Position numbers and translations under genes: made by a program
Shown: positions 1-8,235 of the stretch, one piece after another
Position numbering within the stretch: position 1 is the stretch's first letter
Layout: each line of letters opens with the position of its first letter
Assembly (NCBI RefSeq): GCF_001612965.1
Contig: NZ_BDBL01000061.1
Span: 1-38,208 of the forward strand
From: Nocardia kruczakiae NBRC 101016
GTDB lineage: Bacteria; Actinomycetota; Actinomycetes; Mycobacteriales; Mycobacteriaceae
Length of the DNA stretch: 38,208 bases
Direction of reading: 5' to 3'
Notes under the pieces: generated by a model
What the model saw: only the letters and a program-made list of their open reading frames with translations
The model's database searches: none
What the model was told of the DNA's origin: nothing

Positions 1-482
1 GCACCGCGGCGGCTCCCCCGCTGCGCCTCCCGCAGCGAGGCCGCGCTCGCCCGGGTGCCGCGCCTGGCGGCGGGCGCCGGTTCCGGCTCCGCGACGGCGA
101 TCGGTTCGATATCGGTCTCGGAGTCGTACTCGTCGCGGCGATACCGATGGCCGCTGCGGCCGGTCCGCTCGTACTCCGGTTCGGCGTAGTCGTCGGCGTA
201 GTCCGAGTCGGCGTAGTCCGGGTCGGCGTAATCGGGATCCGCGTATCCGGGCTCGGCGAGCTCGTGGTCGTAGCGAGCGTCGTATCCCGCGGGGGGATCG
301 GCGTAGTGCGCGGCCGGTTCGTCTTCGTCGATGTAGCGCGGGATGACGGCGGTGTCGTCGTCCTCGTAGTCGTCCCACTCGTCGGTGGCGCTACGGTGCG
401 CACCGCCGCGCCGGTAGCGCCGCTGCTGCTCGTCGGCGCGCCGGCGCGAGCGTTCTCCGGCCCGGGACCAGCGGTCACTCAT
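1..482 (-). CDS. mltG: MltG-like endolytic transglycosylase, N-terminal part (cut by window edge)
   Basis: Only the first ~160 codons are inside the window. The ATG at 482 opens a protein starting MSDRWSRAGERSRRRADEQQ, and the frame stays open to base 1. What is visible is a cytosolic, charged, low-complexity N-terminus: Arg-rich at residues 1-30, then strongly acidic with a tandem YADPD-type repeat, then Arg-rich again at the window edge. The membrane segment and the catalytic YceG domain would lie beyond base 1. The call therefore rests mainly on gene order: in mycolic-acid actinobacteria mltG follows alaS and ruvX, and long disordered N-termini are usual there. MltG cleaves nascent peptidoglycan strands at the membrane. 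The start overlaps the ruvX stop by 8 bases, implying translational coupling. Identity is inferred; the reading frame itself is clear. Confidence 0.72.
   Translation of the reverse strand, partial: MSDRWSRAGERSRRRADEQQRRYRRGGAHRSATDEWDDYEDDDTAVIPRYIDEDEPAAHYADPPAGYDARYDHELAEPGYADPDYADPDYADSDYADDYAEPEYERTGRSGHRYRRDEYDSETDIEPIAVAEPEPAPAARRGTRASAASLREAQRGSRRG
181..250 (-). repeat. Short tandem repeat coding for acidic YADPD units in mltG
   Basis: Near-identical 12-15 base units (GTCGGCGTAGTC on the + strand) follow each other and encode consecutive Tyr-Ala-Asp-Pro/Ser-Asp units on the minus strand. It is in frame and gives an acidic, tyrosine-rich disordered stretch; a candidate for length variation by slippage. 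Confidence 0.7.
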
Positions 483-1083
483 CCGACCACCTGGCCTCGT
501 CTGCACCGGCCGAGTTCAACACCGCACTCCGTTCGTCCAACCACCCTTGCAGGATCGACACGGCAGCCGCCTGGTCGATGACCTGCCGCCGGCCGCGCGC
601 GCGAACTCCACTGTCCCGCAATGCACGTGCAGCTGACACCGTAGTCAAACGTTCGTCGGAAAGTCGTATCGGCACACCAGGAATCATGTCCCGCAAACGT
701 CGCGCGAACCGAGCGGCCAACTGTGCGGACGAGCCACTGGCCCCACGCAATGTGCGTGGCAGGCCGACGATTACCTCGACTGCCTCGTATTCCCGCACAA
801 TTTCGGCTACCCGGATCAGATCGGTTGCCGGACCTCGTTTTCCACCCTTGACGGTCGGGACCGTCTCCACCGGCGTCGCCAGGATCCCGTCCGGGTCACT
901 GGCGGCCACTCCGATGCGCACGGTTCCCACGTCGATGCCGATCCGCCGGCCGCGACCGGGATCGGTTTGCGCGCTGGGGCGTTCGGCCGGGATGTCGTCA
1001 GGCCGGGCGGCCCCGGCTTCCGGAGCCGCCCCCGATCGGGACGGCTCCGGTTCCGAGGGCTCCGAATTCTCGGAATTGTCCAT
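475..1083 (-). CDS. ruvX: Holliday junction resolvase-like YqgF/RuvX nuclease
   Basis: 202 residues. RNase H-like fold protein; family members process 16S rRNA 5' ends and/or Holliday junctions. The N-terminal ~45 residues are a disordered Glu/Pro/Ser-rich extension. The core begins with IGIDVGTVRIGVA (about 48-60), whose Asp51 is the first metal ligand of the family, followed by EVIVGLP (about 103-109), SDERLTT (142-148) and the terminal IDQAAAVSILQ (about 169-179) with the last conserved Asp at 170. Its ATG shares one base with the alaS stop (TGATG), and its end overlaps the mltG start, so the three genes look like one leftward transcript. A shorter start near residue 45 would still give a full domain, but coupling to alaS favours the ATG at 1083. 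Confidence 0.92.
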   Translation of the reverse strand: MDNSENSEPSEPEPSRSGAAPEAGAARPDDIPAERPSAQTDPGRGRRIGIDVGTVRIGVAASDPDGILATPVETVPTVKGGKRGPATDLIRVAEIVREYEAVEVIVGLPRTLRGASGSSAQLAARFARRLRDMIPGVPIRLSDERLTTVSAARALRDSGVRARGRRQVIDQAAAVSILQGWLDERSAVLNSAGADEARWSDE

Positions 1084-3749
1084 CAGGCCGCGATCTCGGC
1101 CACCCGTGCGCGCACGCCGGCCAGGCCGGCCTCGATACCGGACGGATCCGAGCCGGCGCCCTGTGCCATCTCCGGCTTACCGCCGCCGCGGCCCGCGATA
1201 CTCGGACCGAAGCTGGCGACCAGATCGCCGGCCTTCACACCGAGTTCCTGGGCGGGCTTGTTCACCGCGACCACGAACGGGACCTTGCCGTCGGCGTTGC
1301 CGAGCAGCACGACCACCGCCGGTTCACTGCCGAATCGGCCGCGGATATCGGTGGCCAGGGTCCGCAGATCACCCGCGCCGACGCCCTTCGGCGCCGCGGC
1401 CGCGACCAGCAGCACCTTGCCGACCCGCTGGGCCTGCTCGACGTAGGTTCCGGCCTGCGACAGCACGGCGGCGGCCTTGGTGCGCTCGAGTTCCTTCTCG
1501 GCGACCTTCAGCCGCTCCACCAGTTGCTCGACCCGGGCCGGCACATCCTCGGAGGGCACCTTCAGCGAGGCGGCGACACCGGCCAGCAGCGCCCGCTCCT
1601 TGGCCAGATACTTGTAGGAATCCAGCCCGACGAACGCCTCCACGCGACGCACACCGGAACCGACCGACGATTCGCCGAGCAGTGTGATCGGCCCGATCTG
1701 CGACGAATGCTCGACGTGGGTGCCACCGCACAGTTCCATCGAGAACGGCCCGCCGATTTCGACGACCCGCACCTCGGACCCGTAGTTCTCACCGAACAGC
1801 GCCAGCGCGCCCATCGACTTCGCCTTGGGCAGATCGGTGACGAAGGTGTTCACCGGGAAGTCCGAGCCGACCGCGTCGTTGGACACGGCCTCGATATCGG
1901 CCTTCTGTGACTCCGAGAGCTGGCCCTGCCAGTTGAAGTCGAACCGCAGATATCCGGGCTTGTTCAGCGAACCGGCCTGAACGGCGTTGGGGCCCAGCAC
2001 CTGCCGCAGCGCGGCATGCACCATGTGCGTCCCGGAGTGGCCCTGGGTGGCGCCGCGCCGCCACGCCGGATCGACCTGGGCGAGTACGGCATCGCCCTCG
2101 GTGATCTGCCCGCGCTCGACGGTGGTCTTGTGCACCCACAGCTTCTTGGCGATCTTCTGCACGTCGTTGACGCGCAGTTCCGTGCCCGAGGCGGTGAGGC
2201 TGCCGCGGTCGGCGATCTGACCACCGGATTCGGCATAGAGCGGACTGCGATCGAGGATGACCTCGACATCCTGCCCGGCGGTCGCGGTGGGGACCCGAAC
2301 ACCGTCGGCGATGAGGGCGAGAACCCGTGCCTCGGTGGCCAGTTCGTCGAATCCGGTGAATTCGGTGGCGCCCCGGTCGACCAGTTCCTTGTAGATCGAC
2401 AGGTCGGCGTGGGCGTGTTTGCGCGCCTGCGCATCGTCCTTGGCGCGCTGCCGCTGCTCGGCCATCAGCGTGCGGAAGCCCGACTCGTCGACCTCGAGCC
2501 CGGCCTCGGCGGCCATCTCCAGGGTCAGATCGATCGGGAAACCGTAGGTGTCGTGCAGGGTGAACGCCTCACTGCCCGCGAGGGTGCGCCCGCCGGTGGC
2601 CTTCACCTCGGCGACCGCGTCGTCGAACAGTTTCGACCCGGTGCTCAGCGTCTTGAGGAAGGCGGTCTCCTCACCGACGGCGACGGTCTCGATGCGGGTG
2701 AAATCGGTGGCCAGTTCCGGGTACGAGGGCGACATGAGATCGCTGACGACCTTCATGAATTCGCCGATCACCGGCTTCTCGGCACCCAGCAACCGGGCCG
2801 AGCGCACGATCCGGCGCAGCAGCCGGCGCAGCACGTAGCCGCGGCCGTCGTTGCCAGGGTTGACGCCGTCGGCGATCAGCATCGCCGAGGTGCGGGCGTG
2901 GTCGGCGATGACGCGGAAGCGGACGTCGTCGGCGTGTTCGACGCCGTAGCTCTTACCGGTCAGCTCCTCGGCCTTGGAGATGATCGGGCGCAGCAGATCG
3001 GTTTCGTAGACGTTGTCCACGCCCTGCAGCAGCATCGCCACGCGTTCGATGCCCATACCGGTGTCGATGTTCTTCTTCGGCAGCGACCCCACCGGCGGAT
3101 AGCCCAGCTTGGGGCTCTGCTCGCCGCGGATGTCCTGCATGAACACGAGATTCCAGATCTCGAGGTAGCGATCCTCGTCGGCGACCGGGCCGCCCTCGGC
3201 GCCGTATTCGGGTCCACGGTCGTAGTAGATCTCCGAGCACGGCCCGCCGGGACCGGGCACGCCCATATCCCAGTAGTTGTCCTTGCCGTCGCGGAACTGG
3301 ATGCGCTCGGTCGGGATTCCGGCGACGCGATGCCAGATCTCGGCGGCCTCGGGATCGCTCTCGTAGGCGGTGACCCAGATCCGCTCCGGATCGAAGCCGA
3401 ATCCGCCCTCCTCCTGAGACTTGCTGATCAGCTCCCAGGCGAAGGTGATGGCACCTTCCTTGAAGTAGTCACCGAAGGAGAAGTTGCCCGCCATCTGGAA
3501 GAAGGTGTTGTGGCGGGTGGTGACGCCGACCTCTTCGATATCGCCGGTGCGCACGCATTTCTGCACGCTGGTCGCGCGCGCGAACGGCGGCGCCTCCTGG
3601 CCCAGGAAATACGGCTTGAACTGCACCATGCCCGCATTGACGAACAGCAGGTTCGGGTCCGGCAGGATCAACGAGGCACTGGGTACCTCGGTGTGGCCGG
3701 CACGGACGAAGTGGTCCAGGAAACGCCGTCGGATCTCGTGGGTCTGCAC
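1083..3749 (-). CDS. alaS: Alanyl-tRNA synthetase
   Basis: 888 residues, the normal length for bacterial AlaRS. It charges tRNA-Ala in the cytosol. The aminoacylation domain shows HNTFFQMAGNFSFGDYFK at about 80-97 and the GRGYVLRRLLRR helix near 303-314. The editing domain carries the zinc-binding histidine pair in SGTHMVHAAL (near 570) and the CGGTHVEH motif (near 670). The C-Ala domain ends with the glycine-rich GRGGGKPEMAQG segment. The start is a GTG at 3749 preceded by only a weak GCTGGA-like ribosome site; the protein start MQTHEIRRRFLDHF is the standard AlaRS start, which supports it. It leads the alaS-ruvX-mltG run. Confidence 0.97.
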   Translation of the reverse strand: MQTHEIRRRFLDHFVRAGHTEVPSASLILPDPNLLFVNAGMVQFKPYFLGQEAPPFARATSVQKCVRTGDIEEVGVTTRHNTFFQMAGNFSFGDYFKEGAITFAWELISKSQEEGGFGFDPERIWVTAYESDPEAAEIWHRVAGIPTERIQFRDGKDNYWDMGVPGPGGPCSEIYYDRGPEYGAEGGPVADEDRYLEIWNLVFMQDIRGEQSPKLGYPPVGSLPKKNIDTGMGIERVAMLLQGVDNVYETDLLRPIISKAEELTGKSYGVEHADDVRFRVIADHARTSAMLIADGVNPGNDGRGYVLRRLLRRIVRSARLLGAEKPVIGEFMKVVSDLMSPSYPELATDFTRIETVAVGEETAFLKTLSTGSKLFDDAVAEVKATGGRTLAGSEAFTLHDTYGFPIDLTLEMAAEAGLEVDESGFRTLMAEQRQRAKDDAQARKHAHADLSIYKELVDRGATEFTGFDELATEARVLALIADGVRVPTATAGQDVEVILDRSPLYAESGGQIADRGSLTASGTELRVNDVQKIAKKLWVHKTTVERGQITEGDAVLAQVDPAWRRGATQGHSGTHMVHAALRQVLGPNAVQAGSLNKPGYLRFDFNWQGQLSESQKADIEAVSNDAVGSDFPVNTFVTDLPKAKSMGALALFGENYGSEVRVVEIGGPFSMELCGGTHVEHSSQIGPITLLGESSVGSGVRRVEAFVGLDSYKYLAKERALLAGVAASLKVPSEDVPARVEQLVERLKVAEKELERTKAAAVLSQAGTYVEQAQRVGKVLLVAAAAPKGVGAGDLRTLATDIRGRFGSEPAVVVLLGNADGKVPFVVAVNKPAQELGVKAGDLVASFGPSIAGRGGGKPEMAQGAGSDPSGIEAGLAGVRARVAEIAA

Positions 3750-3824
3750 GAATATCCAGCCTACCGGGCGCGGTCCAGCCGGTTTTCAGCGGTCGTGCGG
3801 CGCGCCCGCGTCTGCGCCCCTGCC

Positions 3825-5168
3825 TCAGCGCCCTCGGACGATCCGCCGCAACTTGGTGACCCGGGGCCCGATCTCGCGCTCGTAGCCGTGATCGGTCGCG
3901 GTGTAGTAGTCGGCGCCGACCAGTTCGTCGGGCGGATACTGCTGGGCGAGGATCCCGTCCGGATGGTCGTGCGGGTATTTGTAGCCCTGCGCATTGCCCA
4001 GCTTCGCCGCGCCCGCGTAATGCCCGTCGCGCAGGTGGGCCGGCACCGCACCGGCCTTACCGGCCGCGATATCGGACATGGCCGCGCCGATGGCCGCCGC
4101 GACCGCACCCGATTTGGGCGCGGTGGCCACGTGGATGGTGGCGTGCGCGAGCGCCAGCTGCGCCTCCGGCATCCCGACCAGCTGCACCACCTGCGCGGCG
4201 GCGACCGCGGTCTGCAGGGCGCTGGGATCGGCCATGCCGACGTCCTCGGACGCCTGGATCATCAATCGCCGCGCGATGAAGCGCGGATCCTCGCCCGCGC
4301 TGATCATCCGGGCCAGGTAGTGCAGCGCCGCGTCGACATCGGATCCCCGCAGCGATTTGATGAACGCGCTGATCACGTCGTAGTGCTGGTCGCCGGCGCG
4401 GTCGTAGCGCACGGCGGCCTTGTCGACGCTGGCCTCCACCAGATCCACGTCCACCGTGCCGTCGAGCGAGGATTCCGCCGAGGCCTCCAGGGCGGTCAGC
4501 GATCGACGCGCGTCGCCGCCGGCGATGCGGACGATGTGGTCGAGCGCCGCCTCGGTGACGGTGTAGTGCCCGGCCAAACCTCGCTCGTCGTCGATCGCAC
4601 GACGCAGGACGGTGCGAATATCGTTGTCCGACAACGACTTCAACTGCAACACCAGCGACCGCGACAGCAGCGGCGACACCACCGAGAACGACGGGTTCTC
4701 CGTGGTCGCCCCGACCAGCAGCACCACCCGGTTCTCCACCGCGGCCAGCAGGGCGTCCTGCTGGGTTTTGGAGAACCGGTGCACCTCGTCGATGAACAGC
4801 ACGGTCTGCTCCCCCGCGAGCAGCCGCCGCCGCGCCAGCTCGATGACCGCGCGCACCTCCTTGACGCCCGCCGACAACGCCGAGAGCGCCTCGAAACGAC
4901 GGCCGGTCGCGGTCGAGATGAGCGCGGCCAGCGTCGTCTTGCCCGTCCCGGGCGGGCCGTAGAGCAGCACCGATGCCGCACCCGACCCCTCGATCAACCG
5001 GCGCAGCGGCGATCCGGGGCCGAGCAGATGCTGCTGGCCGACCACCTCGTCCAGGCTCGCGGGCCGCATCCGCACCGCCAGCGGCGACATCCGGCCCGCC
5101 GGTGGCAGTGCGGCGGCTGCCTCGGACACTTCCTCCACCTCCGGCGCCTCGAACAACCCTTCGCTCAC
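3825..5168 (-). CDS. rarA: RarA/MgsA-type replication-associated AAA+ ATPase
   Basis: 447 residues. RarA (MgsA, eukaryotic WRNIP1) is a clamp-loader-like AAA+ ATPase that acts at stalled forks. After a ~35 residue variable N-terminus comes the family signature RMRPASLDEVVGQQHLL (34-50), Walker A GPPGTGKT (71-78), Walker B VLFIDEVHRF (about 123-132) with the FSKTQQDALL helix, and sensor 1 LVGATTENPSF. The C-terminal part carries the tetramerisation region with IKSLRGSDVDAALHYLARMI and a GYKYPHDHPDG segment, both typical. Start is GTG at 5168 with a GAGG ribosome site a few bases upstream. It sits 75 bases upstream of alaS on the same strand, so it may be read together with it. Confidence 0.95.
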   Translation of the reverse strand: MSEGLFEAPEVEEVSEAAAALPPAGRMSPLAVRMRPASLDEVVGQQHLLGPGSPLRRLIEGSGAASVLLYGPPGTGKTTLAALISTATGRRFEALSALSAGVKEVRAVIELARRRLLAGEQTVLFIDEVHRFSKTQQDALLAAVENRVVLLVGATTENPSFSVVSPLLSRSLVLQLKSLSDNDIRTVLRRAIDDERGLAGHYTVTEAALDHIVRIAGGDARRSLTALEASAESSLDGTVDVDLVEASVDKAAVRYDRAGDQHYDVISAFIKSLRGSDVDAALHYLARMISAGEDPRFIARRLMIQASEDVGMADPSALQTAVAAAQVVQLVGMPEAQLALAHATIHVATAPKSGAVAAAIGAAMSDIAAGKAGAVPAHLRDGHYAGAAKLGNAQGYKYPHDHPDGILAQQYPPDELVGADYYTATDHGYEREIGPRVTKLRRIVRGR

Positions 5169-5197
5169 GCCTCGACGGTACCGATGAGCACCGACAT

Positions 5198-5788
5198 TCA
5201 GGGCGAGGTGGGGTCGGGCCGCAGGATCCGGGCGGCCTGCGCCTCGATCGACGCGCGCAGTTCGGCGTCGGTCAGCTCGCGCAGGCCCGCCGCGCTGCGC
5301 AGGAACGGCTCGAGCAGTTGCCAGCCCATGGCGAAGGCGGCCAGATGTGCCACCGCCAGTCCGGCGGCGCGGTCGCTGTCCATCTGCGGCCGGAGATTCT
5401 CGATGAGCATCGCCATCACCGGGAACTGTTCTTGCAGCTCACCGACCTGATAGCCATCGAGGATGCAGCGGGCCAGCACGGTCAGATGCCGGCGCAGCCG
5501 GGGATCGGTGGCGGTGAGCTGTCCGGCGGCGGCCAGTACGCCCGATTGTTCACCGAGATAGCTCAGCACGGCCCCGACGAGCTTGTCCTTCGCACCGAGA
5601 TGCCGGAACACCAGGCCGTGGTTGACCCCCGCACGGTCGGCGATGTCGCGGATCGAGGTCGCCGCCGGGCCGCGTTCGGCGAACAGGTCGGCAGCGGCCT
5701 CGGTGACCGCCGCGACGACCGCGTCGCGACCGACCGGTCCGGTGCCGGAGTCGTGGCGACGCGGAGTCGATGGCGGGTTCTCGGACAT
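5198..5788 (-). CDS. TetR-family transcriptional regulator
   Basis: 196 residues. The N-terminal DNA-binding domain spans about 21-68, with the recognition helix region TSIRDIADRAGVNHGLVFRHL typical of TetR repressors, followed by a variable all-helical ligand/dimer domain with no recognisable ligand signature. It is divergent from the TauD-type dioxygenase gene at 5856, and an 18-bp perfect palindrome lies 24 bases upstream of its start, between the two genes. This arrangement is the classic one for a TetR protein repressing itself and its divergent neighbour. The ligand is unknown; a sulfonate or related substrate of the dioxygenase is only a guess. Confidence 0.9.
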   Translation of the reverse strand: MSENPPSTPRRHDSGTGPVGRDAVVAAVTEAAADLFAERGPAATSIRDIADRAGVNHGLVFRHLGAKDKLVGAVLSYLGEQSGVLAAAGQLTATDPRLRRHLTVLARCILDGYQVGELQEQFPVMAMLIENLRPQMDSDRAAGLAVAHLAAFAMGWQLLEPFLRSAAGLRELTDAELRASIEAQAARILRPDPTSP

Positions 5789-5811
5789 CGGGCTACAGTA
5801 GCGAATACCGG

Positions 5812-5829
5812 TGTAGTCAATTGACTACA
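5812..5829. promoter_or_regulatory. Perfect 18-bp palindrome, probable TetR operator
   Basis: TGTAGTCAATTGACTACA reads identically on both strands. It lies in the 67-base gap between the divergent tetR and tauD-like genes, 26 bases before the tauD-like ATG. Length and symmetry fit a TetR dimer site. Function is inferred from position. Confidence 0.75.
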
Positions 5830-5855
5830 GTCGTCCGATCGCTCGAGGAACCGCC

Positions 5856-6815
5856 ATGACGCAGACCACCACCGCGCAGACCGAACCGCGTACGCACTAC
5901 CCCGTGAGCTCGTTTCCATTGCCGGGATTCCCGCTGATCGCGGGCCCGTTCACCCACCTGGTCGCCGAACGCGACCGCCTGTCCACGCTGCGCTGGCAGC
6001 ATTTCGACGCCCGGCAGGTGGGCGTCACCCTCGGCGCGGAGATCAGCGGCGTGGATCTGACCCGCGAGCTGCCCGCGGAGGTGATCGCCGAACTGCGCCG
6101 GGCGCTGCACGAGTACAAGGTGCTGTTCTTCCGCGAGCAACCGCTGACGCCCGCCCGCCACGTCGCGTTCGCGGCGCGCTTCGGCACCCTCGAGGTGCAT
6201 CCGTTCATCCCGTCCAACACCGAGCAGCCGGAACTGGTCCGATTCGAGAAGACGCCGGCCATGGCGGGCGTCGAGAACATCTGGCATCACGACGTGACCT
6301 GGCGGCCGCAGCCGTCGATGGGCGCGATCCTGCACGCCGTCGCCGTTCCCGAGATCGGCGGCGACACGCTGTTCTCGGATATGTACGCCGCCTACGAGGC
6401 CCTCGATGCCGAGACGCGGAACCGGATCGACGACCTCACCGCGACCCACGACTACACCCGCGCCTTCGGCCGCGGGCAGACCGCCGAGGCACAGGAGGCG
6501 ATGCGCGCCCAGCATCCGCCGGTCAGCCACCCGGTGGTGTGCACGCACGAGGAGACCGGACGCCGGCACCTGTACGTCAACCGGATCTTCGTGGACCGGA
6601 TCGACGGCATGGATCCCGAGGCGAGCCACGACCTGCTGGACCGGCTCTGCCGCCAGGCCGACTACCCCGAACATCAGGTGCGGCTGCACTGGGAGCCCGA
6701 CACCGTCGCCTTCTGGGACAACCGGGCCGTGCAGCACTACGCCGCCAGCGACTACTGGCCGCAGACGCGAATCATGGAACGGGCCTCGATCGTCGGACCG
6801 CGACCGGCCCGCTGA
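5856..6815 (+). CDS. TauD/TfdA-family Fe(II)/2-oxoglutarate-dependent dioxygenase
   Basis: 319 residues, normal for the family. These cytosolic enzymes couple 2-oxoglutarate decarboxylation to hydroxylation and often release sulfite or sulfate from sulfonates or alkyl sulfates. Visible residues are the LGAEISGVDLT start of the domain (about 59-69), the iron-binding HxD as His144 and Asp146 in IWHHDVTW, the distal iron ligand His294 in NRAVQHYA, and Arg305, which binds 2-oxoglutarate. All four are present, so it should be active. The ATG at 5856 has a GAGGAA ribosome site. The divergent TetR gene and the palindrome between them suggest substrate-induced expression. Substrate cannot be told from sequence; the family also includes taurine, 2,4-D and alkylsulfatase enzymes. 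It ends one base before the convergent gene at 6817. Confidence 0.9.
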   Translation: MTQTTTAQTEPRTHYPVSSFPLPGFPLIAGPFTHLVAERDRLSTLRWQHFDARQVGVTLGAEISGVDLTRELPAEVIAELRRALHEYKVLFFREQPLTPARHVAFAARFGTLEVHPFIPSNTEQPELVRFEKTPAMAGVENIWHHDVTWRPQPSMGAILHAVAVPEIGGDTLFSDMYAAYEALDAETRNRIDDLTATHDYTRAFGRGQTAEAQEAMRAQHPPVSHPVVCTHEETGRRHLYVNRIFVDRIDGMDPEASHDLLDRLCRQADYPEHQVRLHWEPDTVAFWDNRAVQHYAASDYWPQTRIMERASIVGPRPAR

Positions 6816-6816
6816 C

Positions 6817-7986
6817 TCACTTCTCCCAGAGTTCCTCGAGGGTGGCGGAGACATGCTCGGCGAAGTCGCCGAGTGTGTCGTCGCCGGTGCAGCGCGCATC
6901 CTCGGCCAACGCCGCCCAGCGGTTGATCAGCGCCGCCGAGCGCGGCACCGACAGGCCGTGTTCGCGGGCCGCGGCGATGCGGGTGTGATCGGCGGGCAGG
7001 AACCAGAAGGTCGTCAGCCACACCCAGATGAGCCGGGCCTCGAGGATGCGTTCGGCCAGCAGGTCGTCGTCGGCGAGCGCGGGCCACACGCCCACGACCT
7101 CCGAGCGCCAGGCCTCGACCATCTGATGCGCACGCTCGCGAGAGAGTTCGAAATCGCACAGGCAGCCCGGGAACGAGACCAGCGCATAGGCGATGTCGAG
7201 GGTGGCGTCGCGGAAACCACCCCATTCGTAGTCGAGGAACCGGGCACCCTCGTCGTTGAGGATCACATTGTCCGGACACAGGTCGGAGGGGCTGAACGCG
7301 CGGAAGCGGCCCGCGGAGAACAGGCGATTGCCCCGCACGATGCGTTCCGCGATCTCGCCCGGCACCTCGATGCCGACGTCGCGGGCCAGCATTCCGGGGA
7401 CCTCGCCGATCGCGGCCTCGGCCTGCTGAGCGATGCCGTCGACCCGGTGCACGACCTCTACCCGCCGCAGTAGCGCCACGAAATCGGCCTCCCGGCCGAC
7501 CGTGGCGGCGTGCATACGGCCCAGCGCCTGCGCGAACGCCATCTGGGCGTTGCGGGTGGCGGGTTCGGCGCCGGTCTGCAGCACCGAGGTGAGCGACATG
7601 TTCTCGCCCAGATCGCTGAGGATCAGCAGCCGATCCGGCAGGCTGTGTGCCAGCAGATAGGCGCCGGGACGGTGCTCGCTGCTGAGCGCGGTGGTGAACT
7701 GGTAGGACACCGCCTCCCGCAGGAACGCCGAATCGATGCTCGCGACCCCGGGCGCCAGCCCGCCGATCCGGCGCTCCTCTGCGGCGCCACGGACCTGCTT
7801 GACGATCAGGGTGCGAGGAAGTGAGAACGAGTTCTCCGCCACGCGTACGCGCAGCACCGTCGTCCTGCCACTGCCGCTGAGTTCGATCGGATCGCTCAGC
7901 TTCACCGCAGCACCCATGCGCTTCGTGAGCAACTGTTGTGCCGCGGACACGACTTCGGCGGCGCGTTCGGCCAATAGTGCGGTCAT
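6817..7986 (-). CDS. Aminoglycoside phosphotransferase-like (APH-fold) protein
   Basis: 389 residues from the ATG at 7986 (MTALLAERAAEVVSAAQQ). The N-lobe contains TTVLRVRV...RTLIVKQVRG, where the Lys would be the ATP-binding lysine. The C-lobe has SPSDLCPDNVIL in place of the family HGDLxxxN loop, and FLDYEWGGF as the metal-binding DxE segment. So the catalytic-loop Asp and the Asn are kept but the His is replaced by Ser. It resembles small-molecule or ecdysteroid-type kinases of the APH superfamily; substrate unknown. An open frame continues upstream of 7986, but the residues there are low quality and cross the neighbour's promoter region, so the internal ATG is preferred. It is convergent with the dioxygenase and divergent from the membrane protein at 8236. 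Confidence 0.75.
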   Translation of the reverse strand: MTALLAERAAEVVSAAQQLLTKRMGAAVKLSDPIELSGSGRTTVLRVRVAENSFSLPRTLIVKQVRGAAEERRIGGLAPGVASIDSAFLREAVSYQFTTALSSEHRPGAYLLAHSLPDRLLILSDLGENMSLTSVLQTGAEPATRNAQMAFAQALGRMHAATVGREADFVALLRRVEVVHRVDGIAQQAEAAIGEVPGMLARDVGIEVPGEIAERIVRGNRLFSAGRFRAFSPSDLCPDNVILNDEGARFLDYEWGGFRDATLDIAYALVSFPGCLCDFELSRERAHQMVEAWRSEVVGVWPALADDDLLAERILEARLIWVWLTTFWFLPADHTRIAAAREHGLSVPRSAALINRWAALAEDARCTGDDTLGDFAEHVSATLEELWEK

Positions 7987-8149
7987 CGCCAACCAAGTTA
8001 CTCGCTCCAGGTCACTTTCAGCGAGCGGATCGGCAACCTTTCGCGCGTCGTCGGCGTGTCCCCGCCGAGCGACTGCGACCGGACCGAGATGCTCATTACG
8101 CTCATCGTCGGCCGGGTCACGGATCCGGCCCGATGCCGCGGCCCGCCGC

Positions 8150-8178
8150 TTGACACGCCCGGCCGTGTCCGGTTGTGT
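8150..8178 (+). promoter_or_regulatory. Possible promoter with inverted repeat for the membrane-protein gene
   Basis: The 249-base divergent gap holds a perfect -35 TTGACA (8150-8155) with a weak -10 TTGTGT 17 bases later. A GACACG...CGTGTC inverted repeat (8152-8157 and 8164-8169) sits just inside. The -10 is poor, so this is tentative. Nothing else was recognised in the gap. Confidence 0.3.
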
Positions 8179-8235
8179 CGAAATCTCAACTGCAGTGTGC
8201 CGCACCAGAACCCAGGTGATTCGAAAGGTCCGACG

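Noticed and set aside
2016..5450. A very long open frame (over 1100 codons) on the + strand
   Set aside because: It lies antisense to alaS and rarA, which have full family motifs; high GC content produces long antisense frames. Same for the + strand frames across korA and the secretion operon.
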